Below, piece by piece: positions 1 through 6,669 of a stretch of 7,617 nt of DNA (the first letter of the stretch is position 1; the number at the start of each line of letters is the position of its first letter). A model generated the notes under the pieces. The model was not told the origin of the DNA and did no database searches. It worked only from the letters and a program-made list of their open reading frames with translations. The translations under genes and the position numbers were made by a program. Origin of the DNA: an uncultured Lachnospiraceae bacterium (GTDB taxonomy: Bacteria; Bacillota; Clostridia; Lachnospirales; Lachnospiraceae). The stretch spans positions 1 to 7,617 of the forward strand of contig CAJTLD010000062.1 of the NCBI GenBank assembly GCA_910577065.1, given 5' to 3'.

Positions 1-860
1 GTCTTCGGTAAAGATTACGTCGTTTTTCCAGGTGTCCTGCTCTTTGTAGCGGGATACAATGGCGGCAATGGTTTTCTTGTCGGTCTCCGAAAACTGCGGG
101 GCGATGGCGTCGGCGATTTCCTCGCTGCTGTGATCGGTTACGAACTGCATGCCTTTCTGGAGCGCGTCGGTGAACGCCTGGATGATTTCGGGGTGGGCGA
201 TGAGGTAGCTTTCTTTGGCGGAAAAGGCGGTGTATGGCACGTAACCGGAATCGACGCCTACGGACGCTACGACGTAACCTGCGCCTTCGGATTCAAGCGC
301 GGTCGCTGAAGGTTCAAACTCGACCGTATAATCCCCGCTTCCGCCTGAAAAAGCCGCAGCCGTGGATCCAAAATCAATGCTCTGGTCAATGTTCAGATCT
401 TTGGCGGGATCGATATTGTTTTTCTTTAATACAAACTCAAATACCATTTCCGGCATACCGCCCGCGCGTCCTCCGAGCACATTCGCTCCCTTTAAATCCG
501 TCCATTTAAAATCTTCCGCCTGCTCCCTTGCGATCAGGAAATTCCCGGCGCGCTGGGTCAGCTGGGCGAAATTTTTTACTACGTCCGACGCTCCTTCGTT
601 AAAAGCATAAACAGTCGTTTCCGGTCCCATAAAACCAATGTCCGCTTCGCCGGAAAGTACGGCGGTCATGGTTTTATCCGCTCCAAACGGGGCTGCTGCG
701 ATAGTACAAAAGAAACGTCGTACGGCATTTCGCTTGTGATATTCATTCGGTCAACGCAGCCCGCTGCGTCTTCTTTATTTGATGCAAATCTTCCGCTAAG
801 CGTGGAATACATCCGCAAGCAAACATAGATAAAAAAATGCAGAATCCTGTCGTATGCTAT
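1..860 (-). pseudogene. Decayed ABC transporter substrate-binding lipoprotein (NMT1/SsuA/TauA type), partial at left edge
   Basis: Read on the minus strand, positions 701 down to 1 are open without a stop. They encode a typical periplasmic-binding-fold protein of the nitrate/sulfonate/taurine uptake family, with IAAAPFGADKTMTAVLSGEA, IGFMGPE, a GGRAGGMPEMVFEFVLKK segment, FEPSATALE and VPYTAFSAKESYLIAHPEII. The intact protein would be a surface lipoprotein delivering a small solute to an ABC permease. The gene is broken. The upstream piece MNITSEMPYDVSFV lies in a different frame (about 800-705). Restoring one base between 702 and 703 gives a CTN leucine codon and rejoins it as SFVL-IAAAP, as expected for the family. 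Further upstream a lipoprotein-signal-like stretch (FCIFLSMFACGC, Cys codon 815-817) lies in the third frame, with an in-frame stop just before it and no start codon or RBS. The two shifts and the missing start argue for real decay, though assembly error at one shift cannot be excluded. The C-terminus lies outside the window. Family call is confident; substrate unknown. Confidence 0.82.
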
Positions 861-888
861 TGAGAATATTTTAAAGATGTTATAAAAT
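860..888 (+). promoter_or_regulatory. Sigma-A-type promoter for the hydrogenase
   Basis: A TTGAGA -35 box (860-865) is followed after 17 bp by a TAAAAT -10 box (883-888). An alternative register uses TGT-TATAAA (878-886), an extended -10. Either would start transcription near 893-895 and give a leader of about 25 nt that is mostly the ribosome binding site. No operator-like palindrome is evident. The promoter lies directly upstream of the broken start region of the minus-strand pseudogene. Confidence 0.6.
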
Positions 889-905
889 AGAACCACTATA
901 TAAAA

Positions 906-913
906 AAGGAGAG
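906..913 (+). promoter_or_regulatory. Ribosome binding site for the hydrogenase
   Basis: AAGGAGAG sits 6 nt before the ATG at 920. It is the only good Shine-Dalgarno near this reading frame, so it fixes the start. Confidence 0.8.
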
Positions 914-919
914 AACGGT

Positions 920-2374
920 ATGTATGCTGATGAGAATGTAATCAAAATTAAACATGAGGTTTTATACGAAGTGGCTAAAGCCGCCCTGGAGGGAAATCTG
1001 GAAGAAAAACGGGATCATATCCCCAATAAGCTGATTCCGGGGCCAAACCCGCAGTTTCGTTGCTGTATTTACAAAGAACGGGAAATTATCCGTCAGAGAA
1101 TCCGCCTTGCGGAAGGCAAAGCGCCAGGCGCAGTAGACGACGGCAATATCATACAGGTAATCCATTCTGCGTGCGAGGACTGCCCGATTTCCCGTTATGT
1201 TGTAACAGACAACTGCCAGAACTGTATTGGAAAGGCATGTATCAATGCATGCAATTTTAATGCGATTTCCATTGGGAGCCATCGTTCCCATATTGACCCG
1301 TCTAAATGCAAGGAATGCGGTAAATGCGCAAAAGCCTGCCCGTATCATGCGATTGCAGATTTGAAACGGCCATGTAAATTCAGCTGTCCGGTAAACGCGA
1401 TTACAAATGACGAACACGGGATTTCGGTAATTGATGAGAAAAAATGTATTCGCTGCGGCCTTTGCATACATAAATGCCCGTTTGGGGCAATCGGTTCTAA
1501 GACTTTTATCGTGGATGTAATTGAGGAGTTAAAGTCCGGCAAGCCGGTTTACGCAATTTTGGCTCCGGCAACCGAAGGGCAGTTTGGTACGGACATTACG
1601 ATGCGCAGCTGGCGCAACGCCGTGAAACTGATGGGATTTAAAAATCTTGTAGAAGCGGGGCTTGGCGGCGATATGACGACGCAGGCAGAAGGCGACGAAT
1701 GGTATGAAGCTTATAAAGAGGGCAAGAAGAAGACGACTTCATGCTGCCCGGGATTTGTGAATATGATTCGCAAGCATTATCCGGAACTGGAAGAGTTGAT
1801 TTCCACTGCGGTTTCTCCAATGTGCGGGGTTTCCCGTATGATTAAGGCCAAAGAGCCGGATGCCGTTACCGTATTTATCGGGCCTTGCATCGCTAAGAAA
1901 TCCGAGGCAAACGAGCATAAGATCGAAGGAAACGTGGATTTTGTTTTGACTTACAGTGAGATCCGTGCGATTATGAAAGCAATGGGCGTAGAACTTCAGC
2001 CGTCAGACAACGATTATCAGGAATCCTCTACTTTTGGGAAACGGTTCGGCAATTCCGGCGGCGTAACAGCGGCGGTACTGGAATATATGAAAGAAAAAGA
2101 CTATGACTGCGATCCGAAGGTTTGCAAGGCAAACGGTGCGGCGGACTGCAAGAAAGCGCTGCTGCTCCTAAAGGCAGGTAAGCTTCCGGAAGATTTTATT
2201 GAAGGGATGGCGTGTGTCGGCGGGTGCGTCGGCGGACCAAGCGCGTTTAAGGATCAGATTTTGGCCAGGAAGGACAGGGACGCTTTGATTGGGGATGCGG
2301 ACGGACGCACTATTGTAGGAAATCTGGATCAATACGCAATGGATTCGTTTTCCATGCACCGGGCCGAGCATTGA
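920..2374 (+). CDS. Monomeric [FeFe] hydrogenase, group B type, with N-terminal ferredoxin-like domains
   Basis: This 484-residue cytoplasmic enzyme should interconvert protons plus electrons with H2 at an H-cluster, probably with ferredoxin as partner in fermentative metabolism. The three H-cluster signatures are present: TSCCP (273-277), GPCIAKK (321-327) and MACVGGCVGG (430-439). By analogy with clostridial CpI, C276, C323, C432 and C436 are the cluster ligands and C275 the proton-relay cysteine. The GPCIAKK and GGCVGG variants, in place of the MPCxxK and GCxxGGG of group A enzymes, point to group B. The N-terminal half holds two four-cysteine iron-sulfur motifs at C99/C102/C107/C111 and C130/C133/C136/C140. 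A third, C176/C179/C182/C186, is preceded by C152/C156; extra cysteines lie at 48-49, 85 and 88. The total length fits the group B family. The gene stands alone with its own promoter. No HydE, HydF or HydG maturase is in the window, so they must be elsewhere if the enzyme is active. A redox-sensing rather than catalytic role is possible but less favoured, because no PAS or kinase-like domain is attached. Confidence 0.9.
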   Translation: MYADENVIKIKHEVLYEVAKAALEGNLEEKRDHIPNKLIPGPNPQFRCCIYKEREIIRQRIRLAEGKAPGAVDDGNIIQVIHSACEDCPISRYVVTDNCQNCIGKACINACNFNAISIGSHRSHIDPSKCKECGKCAKACPYHAIADLKRPCKFSCPVNAITNDEHGISVIDEKKCIRCGLCIHKCPFGAIGSKTFIVDVIEELKSGKPVYAILAPATEGQFGTDITMRSWRNAVKLMGFKNLVEAGLGGDMTTQAEGDEWYEAYKEGKKKTTSCCPGFVNMIRKHYPELEELISTAVSPMCGVSRMIKAKEPDAVTVFIGPCIAKKSEANEHKIEGNVDFVLTYSEIRAIMKAMGVELQPSDNDYQESSTFGKRFGNSGGVTAAVLEYMKEKDYDCDPKVCKANGAADCKKALLLLKAGKLPEDFIEGMACVGGCVGGPSAFKDQILARKDRDALIGDADGRTIVGNLDQYAMDSFSMHRAEH

Positions 2375-2446
2375 TCAAATGTTCTGAACCAGTTATATTT
2401 GAGACGTATCCTTTTTGCGACAGTTTCGTTTTGTTTTTTCCAAATG

Positions 2447-2475
2447 TTGTAAAAATTACAAGTTTATGGTAATAT
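2447..2475 (+). promoter_or_regulatory. Promoter of the secreted repeat protein, overlapped by a perfect palindrome
   Basis: A TTGTAA -35 box (2447-2452) and a TAATAT -10 box (2470-2475) are 17 bp apart, with a TGG extended -10 at 2467-2469. The predicted start is near 2482, giving a leader of about 44 nt. The -35 box is the left arm of the palindrome TTGTAA-AAA-TTACAA (2447-2461), which could be an operator where a dimeric regulator would block polymerase. It resembles the 15-bp 7-1-7 sites of the Fur family (Zur/PerR) with about three mismatches, too weak to name the regulator. Confidence 0.55.
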
Positions 2476-2513
2476 TGATGTGTATTTCTTTATATGGATA
2501 CAAAAAATATAAC

Positions 2514-2519
2514 AGGAGG
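2514..2519 (+). promoter_or_regulatory. Ribosome binding site deciding the start of the secreted repeat protein
   Basis: AGGAGG lies 6 nt before the ATG at 2526. The reading frame stays open back to a TTG at 2415, but that codon lies upstream of the predicted promoter and has no Shine-Dalgarno. Starting at 2526 puts a well-formed signal peptide at the N-terminus. Confidence 0.85.
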
Positions 2520-2525
2520 AAAGTA

Positions 2526-5339
2526 ATGAAAAACAAAAAGAATGCACGGCTGTTGTGCATAATGCTGACGGCAGCAATGCTCGTGCAGCCAATGAACGTG
2601 TCTGCTGCGGGACTGATGCCGGGAGGGGAGGACGCCTGGCCGGAGAGCCAGGAATTAACCGTTCAAACCGAAGCGCAGGACGAGGCTTTAACGGACGCTG
2701 CTGAAGAATCGGAAGCGCTTCCGGCGCAGGAACAGGTTTTACAGGCAGAAGCGGTTTCGCCTGCATTGCAAAGCGGCGCGGCGCTGATTCCGGCAGGCAG
2801 CGACGAGAATGCCGTAAAGCTGATTCTGGCACAGGCGCTGATTAGCAACAGCGATCAGTTTTCAGAGGAAGAATTGCTGGGACTGGAGTGGGAGTATTAC
2901 TGTGAAGGGAAAAACGGGCTGTTAAAGAACAGCGCCTGGGGTTCTGTGAATGGATTTGTTTCCAAAAAAGTGTTAACGAATTACACACATCCCGCGCTGG
3001 TAGACAACGGAAACGGAAATTATCAGATCCGTCTTGCCGGCACAGCTCAGGAAGTTACCCTGGAAAAGAAAGACAAGCTGGATTCCTCTATTGTGCTCAA
3101 CGAGGGTGTTTCGGTGAGCCTGCCTTACACGGAGGACAGTACGATTGATTATGCGCAGCTTGAGGCAAAGGTGTTTGAAGCGGTTGTTGCGGAGACGACG
3201 CCGGGGCTGACGCTTGCGGACGTAGCGGTTGAATATTATGCTACCGCCACAACGGGCAGCGTAGGCAGTATGGGCAAAAACTGGGCGCCGATCCAGGGCG
3301 GTAAAATATCCGGCCTGGAGTACCCGGGCATGTCCGCTGGAGAAAATCAGAAAATCCGTTTCGTATGGGACGGCGACAGCACACACGCCGGATTTTATGC
3401 CGAAACTACGATAACCGTCACGGATCGCGAAGAAGCGCCATATGTGAAAAACGATCCGATTGGCAGCGCCAAATTACCGATCAGAGAAGATCTGACCGTA
3501 GATTACGACGCTATGGAGGATGCGATTTTCAATGCCGTTGTAGCGGAGTCGGAAGTAATTTCCGCTGATAATGCGACTATTGAGTACTATGCGACGGCAA
3601 AATCCGGCAGCGTAGGAGGGTTAGGCAAAAGCTGGGCGCCGATCCAGGGCGGCAAAATATCCGGTCTGGAATACCCGGGCATTCCGGCAGGCGTGCAGAA
3701 GATCCGTATTTCATGGCCGGGCAGCCAGGTATATGCGCCGACGGTAATTGAAGCGGACGTAGAGGTAAAGGATCGGGAGCAGGTACAGTTTATCTTAAAC
3801 GAAGCTCCGTATGAGACAGGCATTGTATTTACGGCGGATCAGGGTTATGATTATGCGGCTACCGCCCGTGCGATTTATGATACGGTAGTGGCTTCGGTCA
3901 GCCAGGAAGTGGCTTATGAAGACATCCGGGTAGAGTATAACACCGATTTAACAGGCCTTACAAACAGCTATAAGCCGCTGGATGAAAAGGATTTGACCGG
4001 CCTTGTAAAATTTAAAGACGGGACATGGAAAATCCGTATTTCCTGCAGCGATACGGTAGCATACCGCGGCAATTCCGTTACGGTAGAAGTAACGGTTAGC
4101 GACAACCGGATTGCAAGCGCAGTAGCAGTGAAGGAAGGCGCTTCCTTTACCTACAATATGGATACGGCCGTTATGAAACAGGCGATTTTTGACAATGTAA
4201 TCGACTGGGAAAATTCCGAATTGCCGGCAAAAGAGACGCTTAGCATGGATGATTTTGAAATCCTCTACAAAGCGCAGATCGACGTTTTGGACAACAGCTT
4301 TGACGCCGGAAAGTTAGGCGGATTGCTGGACAAAATCCCGGGGCTTGAAGGCATAGGCGGAAGCATTGACAATATTGCAGGCAGCTTAAACGACAGCACA
4401 AAGCGCTGGATGCCAATCGAGGGCGGCAAATACCTTGGGATTCCTTATACGGCAATGGGCGCAGGGAAGCATCAGGTGCAGATTTCTTATAAGGGAAATG
4501 CCGAATACCGCCCGTCTGACGGAGCCGAAGCAGCGGTTACCGTTAAGAAGGCAAATGTAAAGGTAAGCGTGAAATCGGCGAATATCTATGCGGATCAGAC
4601 GCTGCCGGAGAATTTTATTACGACAAACCCGGCCGACAAATTTGATTTCTATACCATTTATGCCGGCGCAACCAGCAATGTAAACTTAGGACTTTATCTG
4701 GATCTTCCGGAGAAATTCAGCAATAACAAGCTGATGGGGATTATCGATCCGATTGCCGAGAAGATTACGGGCAAAAGCTTCAGCAAAATGCTGCAGGACG
4801 GCGTTACGTTAGGGGAACTGCGCAAGATGTTTGACAGCACGGAACTGCTGGAACTTTTAGACAAAGTAGGCGTGGATACCGGCGCGTTTGGCCAGATCTT
4901 AAAAGTATTAAATGCGCTTCCGTCTATTACAGACAGCGTGCGTATCGGGTTTGGAGCGCCGAACCGTGCAGGGCTTTACAGTGCAACGGTTATTACGGAC
5001 AATAAGAATTACAACACAGGCGTAGGCATTGGGGCATTGTTAGTCAGGATGCGTTTATCCGGCGTAAAGCTGACCTGGAACCAGGGGCTTGGAAGCAAGA
5101 TCAGCGCTGCGGACGCCAAAAACTTTGACTTTGGCGCGACATTGTCTTACGATGGAGACGTATCGATTGTACAGGATAATGTGCATTACCTGTATTCCGG
5201 GTTTACAAGCAAGTGGAAAGTTTATTCCAGCACAACGACTCCGCCGACGGAGCCGGGACGCTATGTAGTGACGGTAGTTACACTGGGCGGCAATTATCAG
5301 GCAGCCCCGATTACCAGATCGTTCCAAATTACAAAATAA
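2526..5339 (+). CDS. Large secreted protein with tandem helix-plus-beta (Ig-like) repeats, function unknown
   Basis: The product has 937 residues. A classical signal peptide spans residues 1-27 (basic KNKKNAR, hydrophobic LLCIMLTAAMLV, cleavage near VSA-A). An acidic Ala/Glu/Gln-rich linker follows to about residue 90. Then come roughly 100-150-residue units starting near 90, 186, 304, 421 and 531. Each has an amphipathic helix (pattern YxxxxxAIFxxVVA), a VEYYA-like strand, an aromatic W/Y-x-PI-x-GGK turn with YPG, and a QKIRISW-like strand ending in a beta-rich tail. Units two and three are closest, offset exactly 117 residues, with W253 and W370 equivalent. The unit at 531-680 carries an extra segment of about 40 residues (590-627). 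A more divergent region at 681-845 carries about 75 mostly helical residues (729-802). The C-terminus (846-937) resembles small bacterial Ig-like surface domains (EPGRYVVTVV). There is no LPxTG motif, terminal membrane helix or choline-binding/SLH repeat, so the protein is probably released or held non-covalently. I see no catalytic motif. An adhesin or envelope-scaffold role is only inference. Confidence 0.85.
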   Translation: MKNKKNARLLCIMLTAAMLVQPMNVSAAGLMPGGEDAWPESQELTVQTEAQDEALTDAAEESEALPAQEQVLQAEAVSPALQSGAALIPAGSDENAVKLILAQALISNSDQFSEEELLGLEWEYYCEGKNGLLKNSAWGSVNGFVSKKVLTNYTHPALVDNGNGNYQIRLAGTAQEVTLEKKDKLDSSIVLNEGVSVSLPYTEDSTIDYAQLEAKVFEAVVAETTPGLTLADVAVEYYATATTGSVGSMGKNWAPIQGGKISGLEYPGMSAGENQKIRFVWDGDSTHAGFYAETTITVTDREEAPYVKNDPIGSAKLPIREDLTVDYDAMEDAIFNAVVAESEVISADNATIEYYATAKSGSVGGLGKSWAPIQGGKISGLEYPGIPAGVQKIRISWPGSQVYAPTVIEADVEVKDREQVQFILNEAPYETGIVFTADQGYDYAATARAIYDTVVASVSQEVAYEDIRVEYNTDLTGLTNSYKPLDEKDLTGLVKFKDGTWKIRISCSDTVAYRGNSVTVEVTVSDNRIASAVAVKEGASFTYNMDTAVMKQAIFDNVIDWENSELPAKETLSMDDFEILYKAQIDVLDNSFDAGKLGGLLDKIPGLEGIGGSIDNIAGSLNDSTKRWMPIEGGKYLGIPYTAMGAGKHQVQISYKGNAEYRPSDGAEAAVTVKKANVKVSVKSANIYADQTLPENFITTNPADKFDFYTIYAGATSNVNLGLYLDLPEKFSNNKLMGIIDPIAEKITGKSFSKMLQDGVTLGELRKMFDSTELLELLDKVGVDTGAFGQILKVLNALPSITDSVRIGFGAPNRAGLYSATVITDNKNYNTGVGIGALLVRMRLSGVKLTWNQGLGSKISAADAKNFDFGATLSYDGDVSIVQDNVHYLYSGFTSKWKVYSSTTTPPTEPGRYVVTVVTLGGNYQAAPITRSFQITK
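3282..3680 (+). repeat. Pair of near-identical in-frame repeat segments (351-bp period)
   Basis: Positions 3282-3329 and 3633-3680 match at 45 of 48 bases, and all three differences are synonymous (GGT/GGC, GGC/GGT, GAG/GAA). They encode the same 16 residues, WAPIQGGKISGLEYPG. Flanking repeat sequence is less similar, so this is the conserved core of two adjacent protein repeats that begin about 117 residues apart. A recent duplication with strong protein-level constraint, or local gene conversion, would explain it. Confidence 0.85.
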
Positions 5340-5346
5340 TAAATGC

Positions 5347-5379
5347 GAAGGGAGCGCTTTTAAAAGCGTTCCCTTCTTT
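5347..5379 (+). terminator. Hairpin terminator after the secreted repeat protein
   Basis: GAAGGGAGCGCTTTT (5347-5361) pairs with AAAAGCGTTCCCTTC (5362-5376) along its whole length with one G-T wobble, giving about 13 usable base pairs and a TTAA tip. It begins 7 nt after the stop codon. The T-run after it is short (TTT, then C), so efficiency is uncertain. The minus-strand side is also T-rich, so it may act both ways. Confidence 0.78.
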
Positions 5380-5411
5380 CACTATGTAGCCTGTAGTTTT
5401 TCTGTCGTAAG

Positions 5412-5480
5412 AGTTCAGCCTGCTACTGCGCAGTTCGCAGCCAATATTGCAGAGTAGCAGGGAATCCGGAAGGCTAAACT
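5412..5480 (+). other. Structured non-coding leader or spacer: nested inverted repeats
   Basis: CCTGCTACT (5419-5427) and AGTAGCAGG (5453-5461) are perfect 9-bp complements. Outside them AGTTCAGCCT (5412-5421) pairs with AGGCTAAACT (5471-5480) at 9 of 10 positions, overlapping the inner arm by three bases so the two pairings partly compete. Inside, CTGCG-cagtt-CGCAG (5426-5440) can form a third hairpin. No open frame of note crosses it. It lies upstream of the FIST promoter, so it is not in the leader made from that promoter. It could be a small RNA, a processing or backup terminator structure for read-through, a protein-binding site, or a remnant of a palindromic repeat element. No known riboswitch consensus was recognised. 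Confidence 0.5.
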
Positions 5481-5513
5481 GTTATTTCCTGTCGGCAAAA
5501 TCAGAAAAAATGA

Positions 5514-5543
5514 TTGACGAAGCCCCAGTTTCTAACGTATAAT
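5514..5543 (+). promoter_or_regulatory. Sigma-A-type promoter for the FIST/chemoreceptor operon
   Basis: TTGACG (5514-5519) and a perfect TATAAT (5538-5543) are separated by 18 bp. The predicted start is near 5550, giving a leader of about 47 nt. This is the closest match to consensus in the window. It looks like a vegetative promoter, not the sigma-28 (TAAA-N15-GCCGATAA-like) type common for chemotaxis genes. Confidence 0.75.
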
Positions 5544-5583
5544 TTAATCTGAATGCTATCAGGAAAATTTATACATAATGGAA

Positions 5584-5589
5584 GGGAGG
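5584..5589 (+). promoter_or_regulatory. Ribosome binding site for the FIST protein
   Basis: GGGAGG lies 7 nt before the ATG at 5597 and fixes that start; no competing start with a Shine-Dalgarno is seen nearby. Confidence 0.75.
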
Positions 5590-5596
5590 CAGCAGC

Positions 5597-6652
5597 ATGA
5601 GGCAGTTTTTTGGAATGAGCCAGCACGGGAATCTGGAGGAAGCAGTTTCGGGATTAAATCGTCCTCAGTTTCTGATGCTTTTATCAAACAACGGTCAGTT
5701 TGAAGCGCATGTAAAGCAGCTGGAGAAGCTTTATCCCGAAGTACCGAGTATCGGATGCATTGGGATGGGATATGACACCAGGATTGTAGAACAGGGGGTA
5801 TGCGTCATTGCATTCCTTGACGGTGTATCTGCTGCGGCAAATGTACTTGAGCAGGTATCCAGTATGCCGATGAAATACATTCACCGGCTTGAAGAAGACG
5901 TTCGCGAGGTAAACGGTTCCATGCAGGATACGGTGTGTATTGATTTTTGCGCCGGGAACGACGCATGTGTGCTGACGACGATTAATACGGTATTAAAGCG
6001 CGCCGGAATTTCGCTGGTTGGCGGGACGGGGGACGCCGGAAAAGTCTCTGCAAATGGAAAAATTTATGAGGATGCGGTAGCATACGGGATGATCCGAAAC
6101 CAAAACGGCAGGGTAAAGACATATAAAGAGAATATTTACCATCCGTATAAAAATTACCGGTTTATTGCGTCGGATACGGATAAGGCCAATTACGTTATTG
6201 GGAAATTAAACGGCCGTCCGGCCAAACAGGTTTACCAGAGTATCCTGCATGTAACGGATCAGCAGATTTTAACACAGACATTTAAAAATCCGTTCGGTAA
6301 ACTCAACGGGGATGATATCTGCATTATTTCAATCAAAGAGGTCAACGGCAATTCCCTGGCATGTTTCAGGCAGGTGAACGATTCCGACGTATTGATTTTA
6401 TTGGAATTGGGCGACTATAAGGCAATCACCCGCCAAACGATAAAGATGATTTGCCAGGAATTTCCGAAGCGTTCCGCCGTGTTTTCCGTCAACTGCCTGT
6501 TTCGCTATAAACTGTTCAGCGAACACGGTTATATGCAGCAGTATTTGCAGGACATGGCGTCCTTGGGAAGCCATGCCGGGCTGGTCGGGTACGGGGAACA
6601 TTACAACAACCGCTTTGTCAACCAGTCTATGACATGTGTGGTATTTGAATAA
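5597..6652 (+). CDS. Stand-alone FIST-domain sensory protein (FIST N plus FIST C)
   Basis: The 351-residue soluble protein has no signal peptide or membrane segment, so it should act in the cytoplasm. Residues about 22-185 match the FIST N-terminal domain, with SIGCIGMG (51-58), a region ending in SLVGGTGDAGK (139-149) and a following Y-E-D-A-V-A-YG strand. Residues about 206-346 match the FIST C domain, ending in GYGEHYNNRFVNQSMT (331-346). FIST is a proposed ligand-sensing domain, suggested to bind small molecules such as amino acids, and is usually found fused to or beside chemoreceptors, histidine kinases or GGDEF enzymes. Here no output domain is fused. Instead the next gene, 17 nt downstream, is a soluble chemoreceptor lacking an obvious sensor domain. 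The simplest inference is that this protein binds the ligand and passes the signal to that receptor. The ligand cannot be read from the sequence. Confidence 0.88.
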   Translation: MRQFFGMSQHGNLEEAVSGLNRPQFLMLLSNNGQFEAHVKQLEKLYPEVPSIGCIGMGYDTRIVEQGVCVIAFLDGVSAAANVLEQVSSMPMKYIHRLEEDVREVNGSMQDTVCIDFCAGNDACVLTTINTVLKRAGISLVGGTGDAGKVSANGKIYEDAVAYGMIRNQNGRVKTYKENIYHPYKNYRFIASDTDKANYVIGKLNGRPAKQVYQSILHVTDQQILTQTFKNPFGKLNGDDICIISIKEVNGNSLACFRQVNDSDVLILLELGDYKAITRQTIKMICQEFPKRSAVFSVNCLFRYKLFSEHGYMQQYLQDMASLGSHAGLVGYGEHYNNRFVNQSMTCVVFE

Positions 6653-6659
6653 AGGAGGG
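6653..6659 (+). promoter_or_regulatory. Ribosome binding site for the chemoreceptor
   Basis: AGGAGGG begins directly after the FIST stop codon (6650-6652) and lies 10 nt before the ATG at 6670. A GTG immediately after that ATG is a poorer alternative. The short gap and lack of a promoter in it support co-transcription with the FIST gene. Confidence 0.75.
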
Positions 6660-6669
6660 AACAAGGGCG

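Noticed and set aside
234..610. Two plus-strand open frames (234-509 and 362-610)
   Set aside because: They lie opposite the clear minus-strand substrate-binding protein sequence, have arginine/proline-rich or featureless products, and lack a Shine-Dalgarno.
666..896. A 76-residue minus-strand ORF starting at a GTG at 896
   Set aside because: Its middle is the in-frame fragment MNITSEMPYDVSFV of the broken substrate-binding protein. Its first 30 residues are AT-rich upstream sequence, its last residues arise from the frameshift, and it has no ribosome site.
962..1471. A 169-residue minus-strand ORF within the hydrogenase gene
   Set aside because: It is antisense to a conserved, fully explained coding region and shows no recognisable protein features.
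2447..2461. Rex (redox) operator
   Set aside because: The Rex consensus is TTGTTAA-n4-TTAACAA. This palindrome has a different arm and a three-base centre.
2415..2525. N-terminal extension of the secreted protein from a TTG at 2415 (37 extra residues)
   Set aside because: It has no ribosome site, begins upstream of the best promoter, and would bury the signal peptide. The ATG at 2526 has AGGAGG at ideal spacing.
3282..3680. CRISPR or mobile-element repeat
   Set aside because: The repeat is in frame, coding, present twice at a 117-codon period, and its differences are all synonymous, as expected for protein repeats.
5412..5480. Cyclic-di-GMP or other known riboswitch before the FIST gene
   Set aside because: No GEMM-type or other riboswitch core I recognise is present, and the element lies upstream of the best promoter, so it would not be in that transcript.
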